Positions 10,812 to 17,843 of a stretch of 64,000 nucleotides of DNA are shown here, piece by piece. The notes under the pieces are model-generated. The model saw only the letters and a program-made list of their open reading frames with translations. It had not been told where the DNA came from and made no database searches. Source of the stretch: Pseudomonas syringae (GTDB taxonomy: Bacteria > Pseudomonadota > Gammaproteobacteria > Pseudomonadales > Pseudomonadaceae); the NCBI RefSeq assembly GCF_023278085.1, contig NZ_CP066265.1, positions 1,022,501-1,086,500 on the forward strand, written 5' to 3'. The position numbers and the translations under genes were made by a program. How positions within the stretch are numbered: position 1 is the first letter of the stretch; every line of letters starts with the position of its first letter.

Positions 10812-10982
10812 TCATCGCAAAGCGCTGAAGCTTGCATCGAGCGGCGCGCAATGGCCGAACGTGCAGTTGGCAGATCCCGTGGCCTGCCGGGACAGTTCGT
10901 TTTGATACGCACCGGCAGCGTATACGGCCAGGACCGCGAGAATACCGATGGCCGCCATACATCTTCTTGTTATTACTTTCAT
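10812..10982 (-). CDS. 56-residue putative secreted protein
   Basis: Short gene reading MKVITRRCMAAIGILAVLAV and ending in GHCAPLDASFSALR, then TGA. A good ribosome site (AAGGAG, 7 nt before ATG) precedes it. The N terminus is a textbook signal or anchor: basic MKVITRR, then about 15 hydrophobic residues, then AGAYQ. The mature part has two cysteines (CTFGHC) that could form a disulfide. No family is recognised. An overlapping longer frame lacks both a ribosome site and a signal, so this frame is preferred. Confidence 0.62.
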   Translation of the reverse strand: MKVITRRCMAAIGILAVLAVYAAGAYQNELSRQATGSANCTFGHCAPLDASFSALR

Positions 10983-11135
10983 GACGCACTCCTTGCTTTA
11001 CCTACAGAGCAGCTTGAAAGATCTGATTGAAGTGTAGGACAAGAAAGCGCTTCAGGCGGGACGATATTCGTACCGCACACCAAGGGAATGACCGGTTAGA
11101 ATTCGCGTTTTGATTGATCGGCAGGTTAAGGGCAC

Positions 11136-11375
11136 ATGGCGCGCAAGGAATACAACGGGTTTGAAGTGGTTTCTGCGGTAATACCGTCGGAACAGGAGGG
11201 TTACAGTGCCGCAGTTGCTGTCAAGTCCTTGGCAGCAGGTGGGGCGCCGCGCTTCCACGCGATATTGCCAGGGCAGAAATTCAAGACTGCTCACGACGCC
11301 GATCTGGCCGCCGTCCAGGAACTGGAGCGGCTGATCGGCGTGGATCAAGAGGGTGAACCGGTGTGGGCTTGCTGA
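11136..11375 (+). CDS. small conserved hypothetical protein
   Basis: 79 residues, soluble, beginning MARKEYNGFEVVSAVIPSEQ and ending in VDQEGEPVWAC. The pattern (short beta strands, then 'KTAHDADLAAVQELERL' helix) resembles small uncharacterised Pseudomonas proteins that carry a short modified-residue-like fold; no function is assigned. Its TGA stop (11373-11375) directly abuts the stop of the convergent flavin reductase gene (11376-11378). Coding is supported by codon use and the compact globular composition, not by a known domain. Confidence 0.6.
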   Translation: MARKEYNGFEVVSAVIPSEQEGYSAAVAVKSLAAGGAPRFHAILPGQKFKTAHDADLAAVQELERLIGVDQEGEPVWAC

Positions 11376-11999
11376 TCAGGCACCTGGACGAAACATTTTG
11401 AACAGCGCTTCCGGCCCAAGCTGGAAGTAATCGGCCGGGCCACCACCGCGCAGAATCGGTTCTGCGGCAGCCGTGTCATAGATGCCGTCTTTGAGCAGCG
11501 ACTTGTCGATGTGCACCGCAACCACTTCGCCCAGAATCAGCCAGCTCGGCACCAGCTCCTTGTCCGCCCGTTGCAATTGAATGATCTGCGTGACCTTGCA
11601 TTCGAAAGACACCGGCGTTTCCAGCACGCGCGGCACCGAGACAATGTGCGATGCCAGCGGCGTCAGGTTCGCCAGTTCGAACTCGCTCACGTCCGGCGCT
11701 ACCGGAGCACAGCTCTGATTCATGGCCTCGGCCAGCGAGCGGGTCGCCAGGTTCCAGACAAACTCGCCCGTCTGCTCGATGTTATTGAGGCTGTCCTTGC
11801 GTCCGACGCTGCAGAATCCGATGATCGGGGGCACGTAGTTGAACGCGTTGAAGAAGCTGTAAGGCGCGAGATTCAGCTTGCCGTTGGGATCCTGTGAGGA
11901 GATCCAGCCAATCGGGCGTGGACCTACAATCGCGTTGAACGGGTCGTGCGGCAGGCCGTGCCCCCTGGATGGCTCGTAGGAGTGAATAGCGTCTGACAT
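11376..11999 (-). CDS. flavin reductase-like FMN-binding protein
   Basis: 207 residues from the ATG at 11999, chosen for the AGGA 8 nt upstream; an upstream in-frame ATG at 12047 adds an unlikely tail. Domain: flavin_reduct split-barrel, with 'DPFNAIVGPRPIGWISSQD' (about 18-36), 'NLAPYSFFNAFNYVPPIIGFC' (about 41-61) and 'FVWNLATRSLAEAMNQS'. Proteins of this DIM6/NTAB subgroup bind FMN and reduce flavin or act as oxidoreductases on unknown substrates. A hairpin at 12101-12117 separates it from the next minus-strand gene, so it is probably monocistronic. Confidence 0.9.
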   Translation of the reverse strand: MSDAIHSYEPSRGHGLPHDPFNAIVGPRPIGWISSQDPNGKLNLAPYSFFNAFNYVPPIIGFCSVGRKDSLNNIEQTGEFVWNLATRSLAEAMNQSCAPVAPDVSEFELANLTPLASHIVSVPRVLETPVSFECKVTQIIQLQRADKELVPSWLILGEVVAVHIDKSLLKDGIYDTAAAEPILRGGGPADYFQLGPEALFKMFRPGA

Positions 12000-12100
12000 G
12001 CTCGGTTCCTGATGGCTCATGGTAGAGGTGAACATAGTGCTGCGCATTGGCGACGGATGCCAGAGTCACGTGTGTTTCTGTCCTGGCCAGAAACGAAGAA

Positions 12101-12117
12101 GCCCGGCATAGCCGGGC
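12101..12117 (-). terminator. hairpin terminator
   Basis: 7-bp GC stem gcccggc/gccgggc with loop ata, followed on the minus strand by CTTCTTCG. It lies just after the stop of the minus-strand repeat-protein gene (12138). The weak T tract makes it a moderate call. Confidence 0.65.
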
Positions 12118-12137
12118 CTGGGGTGTTGCTTGAGTGA

Positions 12138-12497
12138 TCAGCTCAGGCGGTTTGCACCAACGTGATCAGCGCCATCAGCGGCCAGACGGTTTGCACCGAC
12201 ATGATCAGCGCCATCAGCAGCTTGACGATTGGCGCCTACACGATCAGCACCATCAGCGGCCAGACGATTTGCACCGACGTGATCAGCGCCGTCGGCAGCC
12301 TGACGGTTTGGACCTACACGATCTGCGCCATCAGCTGCTACACGGATCGAGCCGACGTTAGTATGTTTGGTCCCGCCTTCAGCAACGATGGTTGCTTTGG
12401 ACATGTCGTTGTGGACTGTATCGACTGCTGGAAGAGCGAACGCGCTCGACGCCAGAACAGAGAAGGCCAGGCCGAAGATCAGTTTGTTGGTTTTCAT
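12138..12497 (-). CDS. secreted protein with five 13-residue tandem repeats
   Basis: 119 residues from ATG 12497 (GGAG-type site upstream). The signal peptide is MKTNKLIFGLAFSVLASSAF with cleavage expected at or near ALP. A short linker (VDTVHNDMSKATIVAEGG) leads into five copies of AADGADxVGxNRx that run to the last serine. Related small Pseudomonas proteins with AEGGADR-like repeats are often called 'phage infection protein' in databases, without functional proof. Expected in the periplasm or outside the cell. The repeats are hydrophilic with regular Asp spacing. Confidence 0.78.
   Translation of the reverse strand: MKTNKLIFGLAFSVLASSAFALPAVDTVHNDMSKATIVAEGGTKHTNVGSIRVAADGADRVGPNRQAADGADHVGANRLAADGADRVGANRQAADGADHVGANRLAADGADHVGANRLS
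12144..12338 (-). repeat. 5 x 39-bp tandem repeat inside the small secreted protein gene
   Basis: Five adjacent 39-bp units encode AADGAD[RH]VG[PA]NR[QL]. Units alternate between RVG...NRQ and HVG...NRL, suggesting duplication of a two-unit block. Confidence 0.85.
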
Positions 12498-12923
12498 GAG
12501 GGTGTCTCCAAGTAATGTCGGGTGAGTTGTCATCCCGGTATGGAGGCAATGCTACGCGCCAGCGGATTATTAAGAAGTTAATAGGATTGCTAGCGATCAT
12601 CGCTAAAAATGATAGTAGGCCGTAACGCGCTGATTTCGGGCCTTGCCTGCCGAATTGCATTGTTGTGGTGCAATTCCTGAAAAGTCTTGTAATAAAGCCT
12701 GTTGACAAAATAGAAGTGCTGTCTATTCAAGAGGTTGTTGCTGAAAATCAGGCAAATAACGCACCGTACTGAAACGCTTTGTTTCAGGTGCCCTATGAGA
12801 GAAGGCGTTTTTATATGGGAGTTATATCGATGTGGGCAATGATACTGATCGTTATAAGGGGGCCTGATGACGCTCGTGCCTGCGCAGAACGCAGGCACGA
12901 GAATCGTCGCAATCGTTATCAGA
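12498..12923. other. 426-bp intergenic region with a perfect hairpin
   Basis: No gene seen. The part next to 12498 must hold the promoter of the repeat-protein gene and is AT-rich from about 12550 to 12830. At 12873-12901 lies a perfect 12-bp inverted repeat (ctcgtgcctgcg with a 5-base loop) just beyond the stop of the MHS transporter gene. It lacks a T tract, so it may be a transcript-stabilising or REP-like hairpin. Confidence 0.55.
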
Positions 12924-14249
12924 TCAGTCAGTTTCGATCCGCGAATGCTTACGTGTGTCTTTCATGAACACATACACCAGCAGCGAGCAGGCGATGCACG
13001 CGGTGACGTACCAGTAATAGCCCGTCTCCATACCTACACTCTTGAACCACAGTGCAATGTATTCCGCAGTGCCACCGAAGATCGATACGGTCAGTGCGTA
13101 AGGCAGACCGACACCCAGTGCGCGAATTTCGGTAGGGAACAGTTCGGCTTTCACCACTGCGTTGATCGACGTGTAGCCGCTGACGATGATCAGCGCCGCC
13201 ATGATCAGGAAGAACGCGCCCCACCAGGTCTGAATGGTGTGCAACGTGGTCAGGATCGGCACTGTGCACAACGTACCCAATACGCCAAAGGCAATCAGGA
13301 TCGGACGTCGACCGACCTTGTCGGACAGCGCCCCGACCACCGGTTGCAGCAGCATGAACAGAAACAGCGTCGCTGCCGATATCGAGGTCGAGTCGGTGAT
13401 GCTCATGCCGACGGTGTTGACCAGATACTTCTGCATATACGTGGTGTAGGTATAGAAGGCCAGGGTGCCGCCCATGGTCAGGCCGACCACTGTCATCAAT
13501 TCCTTGGGATGACGCATCAACGTGCGCATCAGGCTTTCCTTGCGCTTCTCCTTCTTTTTGCGGGTGAATGACTCGGTCTCTTCCATGCCACGACGCAGGA
13601 ACAACGCCACGACTGCGCACAAGGCGCCGATGACAAACGGAATGCGCCAGCCCCAGGCATACAGCTGTTCAGTGGTGAGGGTTTGTTGCAGCACGATCAG
13701 CACACCCAGCGCGATGAGCTGGCCGGAAATCAGCGTGACGTACTGGAAGCTGGAGAAGAAGCCGCGACGCTCCTTGGTCGCCATTTCACTGAGGTAGGTC
13801 GCCGAGGTGCCGTATTCGCCGCCGACCGAAAGGCCCTGCAGCAATCGGGCGAATACCAGCAGGATCGGTGCGCCGACGCCGATGCTTTCATAGCCCGGTG
13901 TCAGGGCAATGATCAGCGAGCCGAAACACATCAGCAGCACCGAGGCCATCAGCGCAGCCTTGCGGCCCTTGTAGTCGGCATACAGCCCCATCAGCCAGCC
14001 ACCAATCGGCCGCATCAGAAAGCCGACGGCGAAGATTGCGGCGGTGTTGAGCAGTTGCGCGGTGGTGTCGCCTTTGGGGAAGAACGCTTTGGCGAAGTAC
14101 AGCGAGAAAGCGGCGTAGACGTACCAGTCGTACCACTCGACCATGTTGCCGACCGAGCCACTGAAGATCGATTTAAGACGGCTGGAAGTGGTTTTTGGAC
14201 CTGCGGCAGTAGCCGCCGACCCGTTGGAGGCGGGATTGGAGGTTTCCAT
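12924..14249 (-). CDS. MHS-family MFS transporter (alpha-ketoglutarate permease-like)
   Basis: 441 residues from ATG 14249 (AAGGA 7 nt upstream); further upstream codons in frame are not protein-like. Family signs: 'GSVGNMVEWYDWYVYAAFSLYFAKAFFP' in TM1, motif 'GGWLMGLYADYKGRKAAL' between TM2 and TM3, 'LLQGLSVGGEYGTSATYLSE' in TM4, and the second-half motif 'GALSDKVGRRPIL'. These are proton symporters for organic acids (KgtP, citrate, shikimate types). It is a paralog of the truncated transporter at the left edge. Substrate not determined. Confidence 0.92.
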   Translation of the reverse strand: METSNPASNGSAATAAGPKTTSSRLKSIFSGSVGNMVEWYDWYVYAAFSLYFAKAFFPKGDTTAQLLNTAAIFAVGFLMRPIGGWLMGLYADYKGRKAALMASVLLMCFGSLIIALTPGYESIGVGAPILLVFARLLQGLSVGGEYGTSATYLSEMATKERRGFFSSFQYVTLISGQLIALGVLIVLQQTLTTEQLYAWGWRIPFVIGALCAVVALFLRRGMEETESFTRKKKEKRKESLMRTLMRHPKELMTVVGLTMGGTLAFYTYTTYMQKYLVNTVGMSITDSTSISAATLFLFMLLQPVVGALSDKVGRRPILIAFGVLGTLCTVPILTTLHTIQTWWGAFFLIMAALIIVSGYTSINAVVKAELFPTEIRALGVGLPYALTVSIFGGTAEYIALWFKSVGMETGYYWYVTACIACSLLVYVFMKDTRKHSRIETD

Positions 14250-14366
14250 GGTGTTCCTTGATTTCATTATTTTTAGAAGGAGGCATTCAATGCCCTGACC
14301 CGTTCCATAGCAGGAGCTGTGCCACACCATGAGGGCTTGGACTAGAGCGGTCGCGAGAGCGCGGTA

Positions 14367-14413
14367 AGCAAGAATCCGCTTATCGACGCAGCGCGCGTAG
14401 GCGGATTCTTGCT
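14367..14413. repeat. 13-bp perfect inverted repeat with 21-base loop
   Basis: agcaagaatccgc (14367-14379) and gcggattcttgct (14401-14413) are perfect reverse complements. They lie between the J-protein stop (14432) and the MHS transporter start (14249). No T tract follows on either side, so it may be an operator or an mRNA structure rather than a terminator. Confidence 0.7.
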
Positions 14414-14431
14414 GACAGGAAGGCGGAACAA

Positions 14432-16078
14432 CTAATGACCGCGTGCCGGTCCGAACGCAATCACTGCTCCGACAAAGGCGAGCATCAGGCCCATGAGGAT
14501 CATGATCCCTCTGAACGTGTTCCTGGCGCAGAAGGCTTTTACTCCGTGCCAACCTCCGGTACGAGCCGCAACAGCGTCTTGAAAGAGGGAAATCCGGTAG
14601 GGTGACAGGGCGATCCATGACGCCAGGCCAGCGCTGAACAGCGCTAAGAGCAAAAGTCCTTCCTGTATACAGGCGGCCCCGATGGTGACCACCGGAATAC
14701 CATGGCGCAGCAGCAGAGCCTGGTAGCCAGGCCAGCTCAGCCAGCCGGGCAGCAGGCGTTCACTCCAGCGCTTGTCCACGGTCTTGAAGCTTTCGCTGAC
14801 AGGCCCCCAGAGGGTCATGACCATGTAGCTGATAAGCAAGAAAAGTACGGGGGCGCTCAACGCAATGCCGATTACTTCATACCAGGCGACGTCAGCTCTC
14901 GAACGGTCCAGCGAGGCCGTTATAAATATCGCCAGTGCACCGAACAGATAGGCCCTGAGGTTCGGATTGAACGACGCCTGCTCAGGCAGTTTTCGCCAGG
15001 ACTGCACATCAGCGTCCGGAAATAACTCCATGGCCTCCGGAAAACGATGGATCAGATCAGACGTGAGCGTCTCGCAGGCTTGCCAAAGCGCTTGATCACC
15101 GTGTCTTGCCAGGCGCAGTCGTTCATTCAGTGGCGGAGGCTGCAGTATCAAGTGCGCTGCGGTCGCTTCAGGGCTGTCTGCCGGCCCTTCGAGCCATTGA
15201 TGCAGACGTGTGATGAAGGCCTTGCTTTCACAGCGCTGGACCAGGTTCATCCACAACGACATCGGTCCGGAATGCACATCATGTTTCTGATCCCAGTCAA
15301 ACAGGGCGCTCAGGCGTTCGAACAACGCAGGTGACCAGTGAGGGTTGTTGAGCAGCAGCGACATGGTCCATTGCTCCAGTTGCTCCTGACGATCAAAGGA
15401 CGCCAGCCATGGCTGCTGTTGAAGTGCTTTCAGTGCATCGAGAAAGGCGCGCTCTTCATTTTTTCCAAGCAACGCGTGCAACGGCTGGAGCGAGCTTTCC
15501 AGCAACGCCTGGGTCAGCCGGTGCGACTGGTGCGCCCTGAGTTGCACCTTCTGCCAGGGTGTCAGCCAGCGCAGTTGTTCAACCGCAGCCTTGATCAGCG
15601 GCAGGGTGCCTTCCGGGTCCAGCAGGCAGCGGCGAGCCAGGTGCTGTTGAAAAACCTCGTCGCAGCCTTGGTCCCGGGCGAGCTGGTGTTGTGAATGCAG
15701 GTTCTCCGGCGTGGTCCGAGACGCTTGCTCGTACCAGCTCAACTCGATCGCCGGGCGCACCAGAGGATAAGCACTGTCAACGTCTGGCAGTGCTTGCTCA
15801 TCGTCTGGCTGGACGATGGGTGCAGGCTTGTGCAGCGTCAGCGACTCTGGTGCCTGGTCTGCGAACGACCAGGCACCAGAACCCTCGTTGTCGTATTCGA
15901 TACGGTTTCGAGCCCGCTCCAGGGCCTGCTCGTAAGCGTCGCGCAGCCTCTGGAAGGCGACAGGATCGTCGTCAGGCCGAGTGGTTTTCAGCCGCTTGGC
16001 GTATTGCCGTTTGATGCTGCGCTCGTCGGCGTCGTCCTGCAGTTCCAGTACGCTCCAGCAATCCATTGCAATCACCAT
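14432..16078 (-). CDS. J-domain co-chaperone, DjlB/DjlC-like, partner of HscC
   Basis: 548 residues. The N-terminal J domain (about 5-55) reads 'CWSVLELQDDADERSIKRQYAKRLK' then RPDDDP, where the usual His-Pro-Asp loop is RPD. Such degenerate J domains occur in the E. coli DjlB/DjlC proteins that sit beside hscC and serve it. The middle is helical and Leu/Gln/Trp-rich; the C-terminal about 170 residues hold 3-4 hydrophobic segments ('AYLFGALAIFITASL', 'VLFLLISYMVMTLWG', 'IMILMGLMLAFVGAVIAFG'). It overlaps the hscC stop by 7 bp; an alternative ATG at 16066 would remove the overlap. Confidence 0.85.
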   Translation of the reverse strand: MVIAMDCWSVLELQDDADERSIKRQYAKRLKTTRPDDDPVAFQRLRDAYEQALERARNRIEYDNEGSGAWSFADQAPESLTLHKPAPIVQPDDEQALPDVDSAYPLVRPAIELSWYEQASRTTPENLHSQHQLARDQGCDEVFQQHLARRCLLDPEGTLPLIKAAVEQLRWLTPWQKVQLRAHQSHRLTQALLESSLQPLHALLGKNEERAFLDALKALQQQPWLASFDRQEQLEQWTMSLLLNNPHWSPALFERLSALFDWDQKHDVHSGPMSLWMNLVQRCESKAFITRLHQWLEGPADSPEATAAHLILQPPPLNERLRLARHGDQALWQACETLTSDLIHRFPEAMELFPDADVQSWRKLPEQASFNPNLRAYLFGALAIFITASLDRSRADVAWYEVIGIALSAPVLFLLISYMVMTLWGPVSESFKTVDKRWSERLLPGWLSWPGYQALLLRHGIPVVTIGAACIQEGLLLLALFSAGLASWIALSPYRISLFQDAVAARTGGWHGVKAFCARNTFRGIMILMGLMLAFVGAVIAFGPARGH

Positions 16079-17766
16079 TCACCCCGTTCAAAACGGTCTG
16101 CTTCCTGTTCGAGCTGCTTGCGCACTTCATTGATCTGCCGGTCATCCTGCGTTTCCAGGACGCGCTGGAATTGCGCCGCCCAGACGCCGATGGTTTCACG
16201 GGCTTCGCCCAGATACTCCTGATAGAGCCGTTCCAGCCGGGCGGTCAGGTGAGTATTGACCTGCCGTTCGCGGGGATGGACCTTGAGCGCTTCCAGCACT
16301 TTGAGGCGTTCCTTGATCTCGGCCGGGGTCATGACGCCGGGGTTGTTCTCGATCACCAGCTTGTGGCTCTCGCCCGTCATCTGGATAAGCACGTCGGCTT
16401 CCAGCAGACCGTTGTTATCGTAGGTGAAGCGCACGTCCAGTTCGACCTCGCCAGCCTTGGCCTTGGGGACGGGAATGTTCAGTTCGCCCAGTGCGATGTT
16501 GTCTTTGACCAGACGACTTTCGCCTTGAAAGATCCTCAGCAGCACGTGTTCCTGATTGTCGGCAACGGTGTTCACGGTGCGAACCCGGCTGACCGGCACC
16601 ACGCTGTTGCGCTCGATGATCGGCAGGTAATGACCAGCCTGATAGCCATTGAACACGTATTGCGTGGTTTCGATACCCAGTGTGTAAGGGCACACGTCGG
16701 TCAGCACGACTTCTTCCAGCGCCGCATCGCGCTGCTTGAGGGCTGCCTGAATCGCAGCACCTTGCGCGACCACTTCATCCGGGTTGAGGGTGATGGCCGG
16801 AAAACGCCCGAACATCCCCGCGGCCAGCTTGCGGATCAGTGGCATACGCGTGGTGCCGCCCACCAGCAGGATCTCGTCGAGATCGGCGACGCGAATTTTC
16901 GCGTCACGCAAGGCGCGTTCAATCGGCGTACGCAGCCGGGCCAGCAACGGCGCAAACTGCTCGGTCATCTGCTCCTGGGTGATGGTCTTGCGCCATTCCC
17001 GATCGGCATGGCGCAGCACGAAGTCGGCGCCGTCATCCTGCCCCAGCGCCTTGCGCACACGTTCGGCCTCACGCCGTAGCGAGGGGCTCACCAGTTCCTT
17101 GGCCGGGAAGTCACTCTCGTCGCGGTGCAGGTCCAGGAAGTGTTCGACCAGCAAGCGATCGAAGTCCTCACCGCCCAGAAAGTTGTCACCTGCGCTGGCA
17201 CGCACTTCCATCACGCCGTCGAACAGCTCAAGAATCGAAATATCGAACGTCCCGCCGCCCAGGTCAAAGACCAGAAACGAGGTTTCGCCTTCCTTCTGGT
17301 GCAGTCCGTAAGCCAGCGCTGCGGCCGTTGGCTCGTTGATGAGTTTTTCGACTTTGAGCCCTGCCAGTTCACCGGCGATACGCGTGGCCTTGCGCTGAGC
17401 ATCGCTGAAGTACGCGGGGACGCTGATCACCGCTTCGGTGACCGGCTCGCCGAACGCACGCTCGACATCGGCTTTCAGGCTCTTGAGGACCAGCGAGGAG
17501 AGTTCTTCCGGGCGATAGGTTTCGGTGCCCAGGCGGATCTCCTGAGCACTGCCCATGTAGCGCTTGAACAACGCTGTGGTTTTCTGCGGATGGGTCTGCA
17601 GGCGTTCGCGAGCCGCCTTGCCGACCAGAATCTGTCCCTCATCGTCCAGCCCGACAACGCTTGGGGTGAGCGTTTCACCCAGGGCATTGGTCACCAGCTG
17701 GCTGCTGCCGTCGCGCCATACGGCTACCAGGCTGTTAGTGGTGCCCAGATCAATACCGACGATCAT
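16072..17766 (-). CDS. hscC: Hsp70-family chaperone HscC
   Basis: 564 residues, shorter than DnaK (about 640) as is usual for HscC because the C-terminal lid is reduced. ATPase motifs are intact: phosphate-1 'IVGIDLGTTNSLVAV' at the N terminus, 'VISVPAYFSDAQRKAT' (about 113-128), 'INEPTAAALAYG' and phosphate-2 'FLVFDLGGGTFDISIL'. The adenosine motif 'ILLVGGTTRMPLI' is near 300. The substrate-binding domain starts about 370. It is followed immediately by the J-protein gene, forming a chaperone/co-chaperone pair that acts in the cytoplasm. Clients are unknown. Confidence 0.95.
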   Translation of the reverse strand: MIVGIDLGTTNSLVAVWRDGSSQLVTNALGETLTPSVVGLDDEGQILVGKAARERLQTHPQKTTALFKRYMGSAQEIRLGTETYRPEELSSLVLKSLKADVERAFGEPVTEAVISVPAYFSDAQRKATRIAGELAGLKVEKLINEPTAAALAYGLHQKEGETSFLVFDLGGGTFDISILELFDGVMEVRASAGDNFLGGEDFDRLLVEHFLDLHRDESDFPAKELVSPSLRREAERVRKALGQDDGADFVLRHADREWRKTITQEQMTEQFAPLLARLRTPIERALRDAKIRVADLDEILLVGGTTRMPLIRKLAAGMFGRFPAITLNPDEVVAQGAAIQAALKQRDAALEEVVLTDVCPYTLGIETTQYVFNGYQAGHYLPIIERNSVVPVSRVRTVNTVADNQEHVLLRIFQGESRLVKDNIALGELNIPVPKAKAGEVELDVRFTYDNNGLLEADVLIQMTGESHKLVIENNPGVMTPAEIKERLKVLEALKVHPRERQVNTHLTARLERLYQEYLGEARETIGVWAAQFQRVLETQDDRQINEVRKQLEQEADRFERGEW

Positions 17767-17843
17767 TTCAAAAATGCTCCGTGCTTAAAATGTGGCGTGA
17801 TTCTAAATCAAGGCGTTTTTCGATGCCTGCAAACGCGTGCTGA

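Noticed and set aside
10759..10989. 76-codon minus-strand frame overlapping the 56-residue secreted protein
   Set aside because: No signal or domain and basic shadow composition; the shorter frame has a ribosome site and a signal peptide.
12144..12338. CRISPR-like or regulatory tandem repeat
   Set aside because: The 39-bp units are in frame and encode a regular 13-residue repeat in a secreted protein; they have no spacers.
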